Shown: in pieces, positions 1 through 8,312 of the stretch
Layout of the letters: each line of letters opens with the position of its first letter
How positions within the stretch are numbered: position 1 is the first letter of the stretch
From: CAVTLG01 sp963735495
GTDB taxonomy: Bacteria > Chloroflexota > Ktedonobacteria > Ktedonobacterales > Ktedonobacteraceae
Length of the DNA: 64,000 nucleotides
Reading direction: 5' to 3'
Assembly: GCA_963735495.1 (NCBI GenBank)
Contig: CAVTLG010000009.1
Coordinates: forward strand, 1,178,001-1,242,000
The notes under the pieces: model-generated
The model's input: only the letters and a program-made list of their open reading frames with translations
Told to the model about the DNA's origin: nothing
The model's database searches: none
Position numbers and translations under genes: made by a program

Positions 1-1
1 T

Positions 2-718
2 GTCACGAGTGTCTCCGATACGTTTGCCCCTCCTTCCTGGCAATTTCCGTTGGGAACAGATGACGTTGGACGTGACGAGTTGGCCCGTGCGATGGCCGGG
101 GGACAGGTTTCACTGATTGTTGGTATGGCTTCAATGCTTGTCTCTATTATCCTGGGCGTGGTGATTGGCGCATTCGCGGGCTTCTTCGGTGGCATCATCG
201 ATAATGTGCTTATGCGCCTCACTGATGTGGTCTTAGCTATCCCTCTGTACCTCCTCCTCTTTGTTCTGTCAACAGCACTGACAGATCACACGCCCAAAAG
301 CGTTATCCTGCTCATTTCTATCTTTGGTTGGACCTCGGCAGCACGTCTCGTGCGCAGTGAATTCATTGCGCTGCGTGAGCGCGAATATGTGATGGCCGCT
401 CGTACTGTAGGCGCGAAGAACTTGCGCTTGATGTTCAGACACATTCTGCCAAATGCGGCAGGGCCGATCATCGTCAATGCCACGTTGCTTATCGGCATCA
501 ATATCATTCTTGAGTCGGTGCTGAGCTTCTTCGGCTTTGGCATCCAGCCGCCGTACGCCAGTTGGGGTAATATGATCAGCTATGGTCAAGGCTTTCTTGA
601 TAGTGATCCCCTGCTTGTGCTTATTCCTGGCGTCTTGATCTTCTTAACGGTGCTCAGCTTTAACCTGGTCGGTGATGGCTTGCGCGACGCGCTTGATCCT
701 TACATGACTGAGCGCTAA
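2..718 (+). CDS. dppC: Dipeptide/oligopeptide ABC transporter permease (DppC/OppC type), 5' truncated by window edge
   Basis: The frame is open from base 2, so the gene begins outside the window. The visible protein begins just before the LGTDDVGRDE motif that precedes the transmembrane core of OppC/DppC permeases. It carries several hydrophobic segments and the EAA loop (around EYVMAARTVGAKN...HILPNA) that docks on the ATPases. Role by family: the second inner-membrane permease of a peptide (or nickel/opine) importer. The two ATPase genes downstream complete the operon; the binding protein and partner permease should lie upstream. Substrate cannot be told from this sequence. A TTG at 50 could be taken for a start but is internal to the conserved region. 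Confidence 0.93.
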   Translation, partial: VTSVSDTFAPPSWQFPLGTDDVGRDELARAMAGGQVSLIVGMASMLVSIILGVVIGAFAGFFGGIIDNVLMRLTDVVLAIPLYLLLFVLSTALTDHTPKSVILLISIFGWTSAARLVRSEFIALREREYVMAARTVGAKNLRLMFRHILPNAAGPIIVNATLLIGINIILESVLSFFGFGIQPPYASWGNMISYGQGFLDSDPLLVLIPGVLIFLTVLSFNLVGDGLRDALDPYMTER

Positions 719-726
719 GTGAGGAA

Positions 727-793
727 CCCTCTTAAACCGTCAGAAACGCGGCTGCCGCCGCTAGCCTTCGGCTCATCTGCCTGAGATGAGGAG
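727..793 (+). repeat. Solo branched hairpin related to TnpB-element ends
   Basis: Eight bases after the permease stop. Outer arms CCTCTTAAACCGTCAGA and TCTGCCTGAGATGAGG enclose two small hairpins (GCGGC-TGCC-GCCGC and AGCCTTCGGCT). The same design lies at both ends of the two TnpB elements (46.3-47.9 kb and 58.8-60.3 kb) and alone at 13725 and 58159. No transposase is adjacent. It lies in the dppC-dppD gap, so it is likely transcribed with the operon. Confidence 0.7.
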
Positions 794-962
794 TGATAGT
801 TCCTTACAGTCAGATTCAGGAATGTGCTTGCTGTCACACATTTCTAGCAACGAGAAGCGCAGACCTGCTGAGTGGGTCGGGGCGTGTAGGGACGATCCCC
901 AGCGATTTTCCAGTCCAGGACGCATTTCTGAATGGCATAAGTACGAGAAGGAGATAAACGCA

Positions 963-2039
963 TTGAACGATTACCTATTGGATGTCCAGGATCTCAAGAT
1001 CTATTTCAAAATTAAGGCTGGTCGTATCCGCGCCGTTGACGGCGTGAATTTCGTCGTCAGGCCAGGTGAGAAGGTCGCCATTGTCGGAGAGAGCGGCTGT
1101 GGCAAAAGTGTGACCGCGCTCTCGATTATGCATCTGATCGCACAACCACCAGGCGAGTACGCAGGTGGGAATATCTTCTTTGAAGAGGAAGATCTGCTGG
1201 CACTGCCAGAAAGGGCGATGCAGAAGGTCCGTGGCGGCAAAATCGGCATCATCTTCCAGGACCCGATGAGCAGTCTTAATCCAACGATGACGATTGGCAA
1301 GCAGATTAGCGAAGGACTCAAGATCCATCGCAAGCTGAACGATCACGAGGCCCGCCAGCGTACGATTGAGCTGCTCAACCAGGTTGGTATCCCCGCACCA
1401 GAAGAGCGTATGAACTCTTATCCCCATCAGTTCAGTGGAGGCATGAGACAGCGTGTGATGATCGCCATTGCGCTGGCTTGCAATCCTAAACTGCTGATTG
1501 CCGATGAGCCAACAACGGCGCTGGATGTGACGGTGCAGGCACAGATTCTTGAGTTGATCAGTGCAATCTGCAATGAATTTAATACGGCGCTGATCTTGAT
1601 CACCCATGATCTGGGCGTGGTTGCTGGTATGACCGACCGCGTGATCGTCATGTATGCGGGCAAGGTGGTGGAAGAGGCCACCACCGATGAACTCTTTGCT
1701 CACCCACGTCATCCCTACACGATTGGACTGCTTTCCTCTGTCACACGCCTGGACGAGGTGCGCCAGGAAGAACTCAAGACGATAGAAGGCGCACCACCTG
1801 ATCTCCTACAGCCACCCAGTGGGTGTCCGTTCATGCCGCGCTGCTACAACGCCCGCGCCGTTTGCCGTACGATGCCACCATTAGATCCTGTAGCCGGAAA
1901 TGCTACGCACAAAAAAGCTTGCTGGATTGACGTTACCGATCCACAGGAGCAGGCCTATGCAGAGCGCCGTCTCCAGGCAAGACAAGCAGCACAGCGTGCC
2001 GCAATTGGAGCGGCAGCCGAGATTTTGCAAGGAGAATGA
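963..2039 (+). CDS. dppD: Dipeptide/oligopeptide ABC transporter ATP-binding protein (DppD/OppD)
   Basis: ABC ATPase energising the peptide importer. Walker A is GESGCGKS, the Q-loop is in IFQDPMSSLNP, the signature is FSGGMRQR, and Walker B is LLIADEPTTALD, followed by a D-loop and the switch His in LITHD. The C-terminal oligopeptide-transporter extension with cysteine motif (GCPFMPRCYNARAVC) is present. I chose TTG at 963 because GAGAAGGAG sits 9 bases upstream and homology starts at once. The upstream in-frame ATG at 786 would add 59 residues of non-homologous sequence that covers part of the repeat region. The stop is 3 bases before the next gene's ATG, whose Shine-Dalgarno lies inside this gene. 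Confidence 0.93.
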   Translation: MNDYLLDVQDLKIYFKIKAGRIRAVDGVNFVVRPGEKVAIVGESGCGKSVTALSIMHLIAQPPGEYAGGNIFFEEEDLLALPERAMQKVRGGKIGIIFQDPMSSLNPTMTIGKQISEGLKIHRKLNDHEARQRTIELLNQVGIPAPEERMNSYPHQFSGGMRQRVMIAIALACNPKLLIADEPTTALDVTVQAQILELISAICNEFNTALILITHDLGVVAGMTDRVIVMYAGKVVEEATTDELFAHPRHPYTIGLLSSVTRLDEVRQEELKTIEGAPPDLLQPPSGCPFMPRCYNARAVCRTMPPLDPVAGNATHKKACWIDVTDPQEQAYAERRLQARQAAQRAAIGAAAEILQGE

Positions 2040-2042
2040 GCG

Positions 2043-3059
2043 ATGGTTGATACAGTTGTTGCCAATAAGACGTTACTTGAAGTGCATGATCTAAAGATGC
2101 ACTTCCCACTGACACGCGGTATCCTGCTGCAACGCGTGTTTGGCTATGTACGGGCCGTCGATGGCGTGAGCTTTAGCATCGAGCGGGGAAAAACACTGGG
2201 CCTGGTTGGTGAAAGCGGTTCAGGCAAGACGACCATTGGGCGAACCATTATTCGCCTGTACAAGCCAACAGCAGGCGAGATCCTCTTTAATCAGCAGGAT
2301 CTCGCTCAGTTGAATGGTGAGCCGCTCCGCCAGATACGCCAGAACATCCAGATGATCTTTCAGGACCCGTTTGCCTCGCTCAATCCACGTTTCACGATTG
2401 GCTCGCTGGTTTCCGAACCTATGCACATCTATAAAATGGGCACAAGCAAGGAAATTCGTGAGCGGACAGAGGAATTATTGCAGATCGTGGGCTTGCGAGC
2501 AGAGTATATTGACCGCTATCCTCATGAGTTCAGTGGCGGTCAGCGGCAGCGCATCGTCATAGCACGCGCACTTTCGATTAACCCGCAGTTTGTGATCGCC
2601 GATGAGCCGGTGTCAGCGCTTGATGTCTCTATACGCGCGCAGATTTTGAACCTTTTGCAAAGACTGCAGCAGCAATTCAATCTGACCTATCTGTTTGTGT
2701 CTCACGATCTCAGTGTGGTACGTCACGTCGCGGACCGCATTGCAGTTATGTATCTCGGCAAATTTGTCGAGGTAGCCGACCGCGACGAACTGTATACAGC
2801 ACCGAAGCATCCCTATACCAGGGCCTTGCTCTCCGCCGTGCCCATTCCTGATCCTCAGATAGAGAAGAAGCGTCAACGCATCATTCTTGCCGGTGATCTG
2901 CCAAGTCCGGTCAATATTCCTGCTGGCTGCCGTTTCCATCAGCGTTGTCCGATGGCACAGCAGATTTGTCGCGAAGTAGAGCCAACCCTTGACTCGAAAG
3001 GCGGCCATGAACACTATGCAGCCTGCCATTTTTCCGATCAAGTCACGCCAGTTCTTTAA
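2043..3059 (+). CDS. dppF: Dipeptide/oligopeptide ABC transporter ATP-binding protein (DppF/OppF)
   Basis: Second ATPase of the importer, expected to pair with DppD. Walker A GESGSGKTT, Q-loop IFQDPFASLNP, signature FSGGQRQR, Walker B FVIADEPVSALD and the switch LFVSHDLSVV are all intact. The C-terminal cysteine extension (CRFHQRCPMAQQIC) is typical of DppF/OppF. AAGGAG at 2029-2034 sits 8 bases before ATG 2043, giving tight coupling to dppD. The length of 338 residues is normal. It is the last gene of the operon and is followed by a strong hairpin. Confidence 0.94.
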   Translation: MVDTVVANKTLLEVHDLKMHFPLTRGILLQRVFGYVRAVDGVSFSIERGKTLGLVGESGSGKTTIGRTIIRLYKPTAGEILFNQQDLAQLNGEPLRQIRQNIQMIFQDPFASLNPRFTIGSLVSEPMHIYKMGTSKEIRERTEELLQIVGLRAEYIDRYPHEFSGGQRQRIVIARALSINPQFVIADEPVSALDVSIRAQILNLLQRLQQQFNLTYLFVSHDLSVVRHVADRIAVMYLGKFVEVADRDELYTAPKHPYTRALLSAVPIPDPQIEKKRQRIILAGDLPSPVNIPAGCRFHQRCPMAQQICREVEPTLDSKGGHEHYAACHFSDQVTPVL

Positions 3060-3080
3060 TATCGCCGCCACTCGCAAAAG

Positions 3081-3110
3081 CACCGCCTCCCTTAAAAAAA
3101 GGAGGCGGTG
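3081..3110 (+). terminator. Hairpin after the ABC transporter operon
   Basis: A 10-bp perfect stem, CACCGCCTCC/GGAGGCGGTG, encloses CTTAAAAAAA, starting 21 bases after the dppF stop. No U-tract follows on the plus strand, so it is a terminator-like or mRNA-stabilising hairpin rather than a textbook intrinsic terminator. Confidence 0.6.
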
Positions 3111-3488
3111 TGCATTAGGATTGTCGGTGTATCGATACCTTTAGAGTATGTTCTGCCCCTGCCAATCTCGTGACCCCAACAGGGTTTCAGGCAACGTCTG
3201 GTGGTGCTGATCAAGGTTGAGACAGTTGTAGTGCTTTTTGAGCAGAAATCACGAGATCATTCGCGAATGTGTGTTGAGCTTGGAGAGAACTCGTCGGAGA
3301 ATACTCGGCGGGGAATAATCATTCTTGGCCAAGTCCCTCCCATCCCTATGCTCAGCTTCGTTAGAAAAAGCAGAGAAAAGACCAGAGTTCGCAGTCAATT
3401 CTTGTCGGAGAATCTTTTTATACGAAAGGTAGGGAAAAGAGATGACTGATGGCGAGCGAGATAGCTCTACTTTAGCACACCCTTTTCA
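3111..3488. other. Intergenic stretch, no gene recognised
   Basis: 378 bases between the transporter terminator and the convergent LacI gene. One open frame (3201-3449) has no ribosome-binding site and no protein-like composition. Short fragments around CGGAGAAT recur, but no clear structure was seen. Confidence 0.5.
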
Positions 3489-4559
3489 TCACCGTCTCGG
3501 CACAACTCCCGTTGATGCACGTGTAATGAGTGTATATTCAATGTTCGGCCCCGATACAGGCTCGTCACTGTGTTCCGGCTCGATCATATGCTGGACGAGT
3601 TTCAAGACAGCGTGACTGATTTCCGCATAGGGAGTGTAAATCGTGGTCAATGGTGGATCGGTGTAGGATGATTGCAAAACGTCGTCACACCCGATAACCG
3701 ACACATCTCCCGGCACGCTCAACCCTCTGTCGTGGAGTGCTCGTAACACACCAATTGCGATGAGATCAGTTAAGGCACAAATAGCAGTTGGTCTCTGTCC
3801 TTCGTCAAAGAGTTCGTTAACGGCTCGATAGCCGCCTTCGAGTTTATGTGTTTGTAAGTAGGAGGTACTCTTGATGAGACCTTCGTCAACAAGGAGTCCA
3901 TGATCGGTCAAGGCCGCTCGAAACGCTGCAAGACGGCTACTTGCAACACGCAACTCCGGCCCTTCCGTCAGATACGCGAGGCGACGATGACCCAATTCTA
4001 TCAGTTGTGAGACCGCCATGTAGGTCGCCCGATCCCGTGAGTTGCCAGAAATAAATGCTTGTACATACGGAACATCATCTAGTACAGTCTCATCTACCAC
4101 GACGGTAGGAAGTTTGGCGGCTTGTATGACTTCACGAGCTGCACTATTCAGCGCACCTGCCATCCAAATGAGACCATCGACGCGATGGGCAACAAATGAA
4201 CTGAGATTGGTGAGGGCAAGGGCTGAGTCATAATCGTAGCTAGCAACGACAAGCATATAGCCCGCAACATGGGCGATAATTTGCATTTGACGTGCGTACT
4301 CCGCATAGTGCGGATTGAGAATATCTGGAATGAGCAGTCCAATCATGCCAGTACGCCCCTTACGTAACCCTCGTGCGGCAGCATTTGGTTGAAAACCTAG
4401 TTCGCGCACCACCTCTTGTACTGCTGCTCGTGTCGCTGCACTCACATCAGGATGATTATTAATAGCGCGTGAGACCGTTTTGACAGAGACACCAACGCGC
4501 TGGGCCACATCATGAATCGTGATAGCGATGGTTTTTCTCCTCTTCCTAGACTCCATCAT
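3489..4559 (-). CDS. LacI-family transcriptional repressor
   Basis: 356-residue LacI/GalR protein. The N-terminal helix-turn-helix with hinge (TIHDVAQRVGVSVKTVSRAIN...GLRKGRTG) is followed by a periplasmic-binding-like sensor domain (IGLLIPDILNPHY ... VIGCDDVLQSSYTDPPLTTIY). It probably binds a sugar or oligosaccharide and controls the divergent secreted beta-helix gene at 4875. ATG 4559 was chosen; an internal start nearer TIHDVA is possible because the first dozen residues are a basic extension. Two identical 19-bp sites in inverted orientation in the intergenic region fit autoregulation plus control of the neighbour; that link is inferred. Confidence 0.9.
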   Translation of the reverse strand: MMESRKRRKTIAITIHDVAQRVGVSVKTVSRAINNHPDVSAATRAAVQEVVRELGFQPNAAARGLRKGRTGMIGLLIPDILNPHYAEYARQMQIIAHVAGYMLVVASYDYDSALALTNLSSFVAHRVDGLIWMAGALNSAAREVIQAAKLPTVVVDETVLDDVPYVQAFISGNSRDRATYMAVSQLIELGHRRLAYLTEGPELRVASSRLAAFRAALTDHGLLVDEGLIKSTSYLQTHKLEGGYRAVNELFDEGQRPTAICALTDLIAIGVLRALHDRGLSVPGDVSVIGCDDVLQSSYTDPPLTTIYTPYAEISHAVLKLVQHMIEPEHSDEPVSGPNIEYTLITRASTGVVPRR

Positions 4560-4563
4560 TTTT

Positions 4564-4582
4564 GTAAACGATGTCGGGAACG
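4564..4582 (-). promoter_or_regulatory. Candidate LacI operator 1
   Basis: GTAAACGATGTCGGGAACG, found again as an exact inverted copy at 4746-4764. It lies just downstream of the lacI -10 element, between promoter and start codon, the usual place for autorepression. Confidence 0.65.
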
Positions 4583-4601
4583 ATTGATATTTCTTAAGAG
4601 A

Positions 4602-4630
4602 AGGATAGTCTAATCACTTATGCTTGTCAA
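4602..4630 (-). promoter_or_regulatory. Predicted sigma70 promoter of the lacI gene
   Basis: On the minus strand TTGACA (4630-4625), a 17-base spacer, then TATCCT (4607-4602). Spacing is ideal. The operator copy at 4564-4582 falls downstream of the expected start point. Confidence 0.65.
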
Positions 4631-4704
4631 GTTCTCAGGAGCGTATTGCGCTGGAACAAAGTGAAACCAGAGGGAAGAGTTTGAACGAAGGCGAGAGCAG
4701 AAGC

Positions 4705-4733
4705 TTGACAGAGATCGGTTTATCTAGTATGCT
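4705..4733 (+). promoter_or_regulatory. Predicted sigma70 promoter of the beta-helix gene
   Basis: TTGACA (4705-4710), a 17-base spacer, TATGCT (4728-4733). The second operator copy begins 12 bases further on. This mirrors the lacI promoter/operator layout. Confidence 0.65.
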
Positions 4734-4745
4734 TGCGTGGTAAAA

Positions 4746-4764
4746 CGTTCCCGACATCGTTTAC
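4746..4764 (+). promoter_or_regulatory. Candidate LacI operator 2
   Basis: Exact reverse complement of the 19-bp site at 4564-4582, placed over or just past the predicted transcription start of the secreted protein gene. The core has LacI-type dyad edges (AAACG...CGTTT). Confidence 0.65.
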
Positions 4765-4874
4765 TCTCACAAAAAGCTGTTCGTTGGTGAACTGTAGCTC
4801 TGTGGGTATCATGCCAGTAATTGTGCTGGTTGATATAATTATTTGGTCTTCATAGTCGAAGGGACAAAACATGC

Positions 4875-7235
4875 ATGAAGAAGCGATCCATTGCACTGGC
4901 ACGACCGTTGCTCATCGCGAGCACCCTCATTCTGAGCCTCGCCGCGACCCTGGTGACGCACCAGGTGGCCCACGCCGGGGTGACGACCTGGTGGTATGTG
5001 GACTGCTCGGCTGGCAGCAACGGCAACGGCACCTCGCAGTCCAGCCCCTGGAATACCCTGACCTCGGTCAACGCACATACCTTCCAGGCAGGTGATGGCC
5101 TCGTCTTCGCCGAGGGCACCACCTGCAACGGGCAACTGGCGCTGCAGGGATCGGGCGCCAGCGGCAACCCCATCGTCATTGGGCAGTGGGACAACGGTCA
5201 TGGCTCAGCCAAGCCGATCCTCGCCGGGGGCGGGGTCACCCCGGCCACGGTGTATCTCCACGATAACCAGTACGTGACTGTCGAGGATCTTGAGGTCACC
5301 AACAGCAGTGGAAGCGCGGGGGACCGGGATGGCATCCTGGCCTACAATGACACCAGCAGTACCTTGAACGGCATCACCATCACCGCTAACACCGTGGACA
5401 ACGTGAATGGCTACCTGTGGGGCTACTACGGTGCCGACGGGGGGATTGACGTGGACATCGACGGCGGGCTCGCGAGTCCCGGCGTCTATAATGGGGTCAG
5501 CATTACGAACAATGACGTGTGGAACGTCGATCGCGTCGGCATCTGGGTGGGCAGTCTGGTGGAGAATGGGGTCATCTCCGCGCGCAGCACCGGCATCACC
5601 ATCTCGGGCAACCAGATGACCAGCCTGGGCGCTGACGGCATCGTGGTGCGCTACACCAGCGGCGCCCAGATCCTCAACAATATCGTCTATAATGCGGGCA
5701 ACTGGACCGGGGGCACCAACTCGGGCAGCCCGACCTACAAAAACGCTGCTTCTGCCGCCATCTGGCCGGTCAACAGCGACAGCCCGACCGTCCAGGGCAA
5801 TGAAGTATACGGCTATGTGTCGCAAGGCGGCGACGGCGAGGCGTTTGACTGCGACTTACACACCACCAACTGCCTCATGCAGTATAACTACAGCCATAAC
5901 AACGTCGATGGCTTCTGGATGGACTGCAGCGGCGCCGGGGGCCGGGGCGAGGTGTTGCGCTACAACATCTCGCAGGACGATGGCACGGCCAAGAACTCGG
6001 TGTTCACCGACACCTGTGGCGGGAACCCGACCCCCGCCGTTTACAACAACACGGTGTACATCAGTTCCGGCACCAGTCCCAGCATCGACGGCTACCCAAA
6101 CGGAGCCTGGGGGAGCGGGACGTCCTTCACCAACAACATCGTCGACAACCAGGGCAGCGGCACCTACAGTTCCAACATTCCCTGGGACCACACCCTGTTC
6201 TACGGCTCGGGCAACCGACCCAGCACCGACACGAACGCGGTCGTGGGTGATCCGGCGTTCTCGAGTCCGAACGGCGGCGGCAACGGCCTGAGTTCGGCGG
6301 CCAGCGCCTACGCCATCACGAGCGGCTCGGCGGCGATTGGTGCCGGCGTGACCGTCTCTGGTGCCCCTACCAAGGATTTCAACAATAACACCATCTGCAG
6401 CATCCCCAACATCGGTGCCATGGATAACCTATGCAGTACGGGTACCATCGGCTTGGTGAGCAATCCCGGATTCGAGACAGGCAGCCTGAGTCCTTGGATC
6501 AACACCAGCGGTGCCAGCGTGGTCAGCAACAACGCGCACACCGGTACCTACGCCGTGCAGACGGGGAACGCCAACTCTGGTGTGAACCAGACGGTTTCCG
6601 GACTCACGGCTGGCCAGACCTATATCCTCACTGGCTGGGTCAAGTCGAGCAACGGCAGCGACGCGATCTACGTGGGCGTGAAGAGCTACGGCGGGACGGA
6701 GACCAACAGCTTCACCACATCGAGCACCTACACGCAGATCAGCATCACCTTCACCATGGGTTCGAGCAACACCAGCGCGAACATCTACTGCTGGAAGAAT
6801 GGGGGCAGCGCCGCGAGCTACTGCGACGACTTCTTCCTCAATCTGGTGAGCAATCCCGGATTCGAGACAGGCAGCCTGAGTCCTTGGATCAACACCAGCG
6901 GTGCCAGCGTGGTCAGCAACAACGCGCACACCGGCACCTACGCCGTGCAGACGGGGAACGCCAACTCTGGTGTGAACCAGACGGTTTCCGGACTCACGGC
7001 TGGCCAGACCTATATCCTCACTGGCTGGGTCAAGTCGAGCAATGGCAGCGACGCGATCTACGTGGGCGTGAAGAGCTACGGCGGGACGGAGACCAACAGC
7101 TTCACCACATCGAGCACCTACACGCAGATCAGCATCATCTTCACCACGGGCTCGAGTAATACCAGCGTGGACATCTACTGCTGGAAGAACGGGGGCAGCG
7201 CCGCGAGCTACTGCGACGACTTCTCCCTCAGCTGA
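4875..7235 (+). CDS. Secreted right-handed beta-helix protein with two duplicated C-terminal carbohydrate-binding-like domains
   Basis: 786 residues. A Sec signal peptide (MKKRSIALARPLLIAS..., cleavage after VAHA) leads into an Asn/Ser/Gly-rich region with repeated NN-ITGN-type rungs (about residues 40-510), typical of parallel beta-helix pectate-lyase-like or polysaccharide-degrading enzymes. Two almost identical 130-residue modules follow, each starting LVSNPGFETGSLSPW and ending ASYCDDF. Their jelly-roll look resembles CBM4/9-type carbohydrate binding. GAAGGGA precedes ATG 4875. The gene looks GC-richer than its neighbours, which hints at transfer. Control by the adjacent LacI protein is inferred; substrate and catalytic residues could not be assigned. 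Confidence 0.8.
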   Translation: MKKRSIALARPLLIASTLILSLAATLVTHQVAHAGVTTWWYVDCSAGSNGNGTSQSSPWNTLTSVNAHTFQAGDGLVFAEGTTCNGQLALQGSGASGNPIVIGQWDNGHGSAKPILAGGGVTPATVYLHDNQYVTVEDLEVTNSSGSAGDRDGILAYNDTSSTLNGITITANTVDNVNGYLWGYYGADGGIDVDIDGGLASPGVYNGVSITNNDVWNVDRVGIWVGSLVENGVISARSTGITISGNQMTSLGADGIVVRYTSGAQILNNIVYNAGNWTGGTNSGSPTYKNAASAAIWPVNSDSPTVQGNEVYGYVSQGGDGEAFDCDLHTTNCLMQYNYSHNNVDGFWMDCSGAGGRGEVLRYNISQDDGTAKNSVFTDTCGGNPTPAVYNNTVYISSGTSPSIDGYPNGAWGSGTSFTNNIVDNQGSGTYSSNIPWDHTLFYGSGNRPSTDTNAVVGDPAFSSPNGGGNGLSSAASAYAITSGSAAIGAGVTVSGAPTKDFNNNTICSIPNIGAMDNLCSTGTIGLVSNPGFETGSLSPWINTSGASVVSNNAHTGTYAVQTGNANSGVNQTVSGLTAGQTYILTGWVKSSNGSDAIYVGVKSYGGTETNSFTTSSTYTQISITFTMGSSNTSANIYCWKNGGSAASYCDDFFLNLVSNPGFETGSLSPWINTSGASVVSNNAHTGTYAVQTGNANSGVNQTVSGLTAGQTYILTGWVKSSNGSDAIYVGVKSYGGTETNSFTTSSTYTQISIIFTTGSSNTSVDIYCWKNGGSAASYCDDFSLS
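6451..7232 (+). repeat. Tandem 390-bp direct duplication inside the beta-helix gene
   Basis: Copy 1 is about 6451-6840 and copy 2 about 6841-7230, in phase (130 codons). The copies differ at few positions, many silent, so the duplication is recent or kept uniform by conversion. It encodes the two C-terminal binding-like domains. Confidence 0.9.
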
Positions 7236-7278
7236 CGAGCGACGCGGCGTGCCGGGCCACACGCCAAGGCTACTCTGA

Positions 7279-7324
7279 GCGACACGAGGGGAGCCGGAAC
7301 GCACCAGAACTCCCCTCGTGTCGC
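7279..7324 (+). terminator. Terminator-like hairpin after the beta-helix gene
   Basis: A perfect 15-bp stem (GCGACACGAGGGGAG at 7279-7293 and its complement at 7310-7324) with a 16-base loop, 44 bases after the stop. No U-run follows. Confidence 0.55.
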
Positions 7325-7397
7325 CCTAGTGGCCGGTTTCCTGCGAAGGGAAGCTGGCCAGACAGTCTGACGACCAAGCGAGAGGAGGCATCATCAG

Positions 7398-8253
7398 ATG
7401 GATCAGCAAAGAGCCGGAAGACGACCGCTTCCACGCCACGCCGCCCGTCGGCGCCTGCGTACTGCATGGGTTGCCGTCGTGCTCGCGGTGGTTGCCGCCA
7501 ATCAACCTCCGTCACCACCTCCCAGCCAAGCCAGTGCTGCGTACCTGCCTGCCGGCCCGATCCTCACCGTCAACACCGACCCGATCAACTCGCACGAGTT
7601 CCTGCCGCAGATGGGCACGAACCAGGCCCAGGTCTTTCAGTACTTCTACGATCACTATGGTGTGCAGGATTCTGCTACCTTCTGGACCACGCCGCATGGC
7701 GTGGTCACACCCTTGACTATTGATCAAGCAGTTCACCACGCAGCAGTTGGTGCAACTCACCGTGCAACTGGAGATGGCCCGTGCCCGAGGCCTGGTGCGG
7801 GACATCTCCTATGGGGCAATGCTGGCCAACATGCAGCAAGAGAACCAGAGCTGAGCCACCGCCGTGGCTCAGCTCCAACCGGTGTATGGTCTCACGTCCT
7901 TTACCGAAGCAACCTACTTCAGCTACGTCACCAGCAACCTGGAGGTAAACCTCAGGCAGAATTTGGAAGAGGCGATGCAGCCGCCCGCGACTGCGGTGCT
8001 GGAACAGCTCTACGGGCAGTTGCGCAGTCAGGACGTTGCCTGCTCATCCCCGAGCCAGGCTGGCATAGACCAGTCGCAGGCGATTTCGCCGTACTGCGCT
8101 AGTGGTCAGAAGTACGTACCGTTCGCTGCGGTCGAATCCCAGGTGCTGCAGCAATGGAAGAAGAGCCAGGTTGAGGCACTGATAGCCGCGAATATCCGTA
8201 CAGCCAAGGTACAGATCAACCACACGGTGTTCGACAAGGTTGTAGAGCAGTAG
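7398..8253 (+). pseudogene. Broken PPIase/SurA-like secreted protein gene
   Basis: The N-terminal part (from ATG 7398) has an Arg-rich start and a hydrophobic segment, then LTVNTDPINSHEF, as in SurA-like foldase N-domains. Coding sense then moves to another frame near 7715-7730 (KQFTTQQLVQLTVQLEMARA...), where an in-frame TGA lies at 7852-7854. Coding sense continues past it to the stop at 8253 (VYGLTSFTEATYFSYV...). Two lesions therefore separate three stretches that read as one protein of about 285 residues. The family call is tentative; parvulin-type PPIase relatives are the best guess. Its place after the secreted enzyme would fit a secretion foldase. Confidence 0.6.
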
Positions 8254-8312
8254 TCTCGCCTGGGCGTATCGCGGCTGTTTCTCGTGCAGAAATGGAGAAA
8301 AGCAGCACCTAT

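Noticed and set aside
975..1712. Long minus-strand open frame opposite dppD
   Set aside because: It is antisense to clear ABC ATPase motifs and has no family-like sequence or ribosome-binding site.
5205..5825. Long open frames on both strands in the beta-helix gene
   Set aside because: Shadow frames caused by the GC-rich, repetitive sequence; the signal-peptide frame explains the region.
6429..7304. 291-codon minus-strand frame over the duplicated domains
   Set aside because: Mirrors the tandem repeat and carries no recognisable fold; antisense of a coding duplicate.
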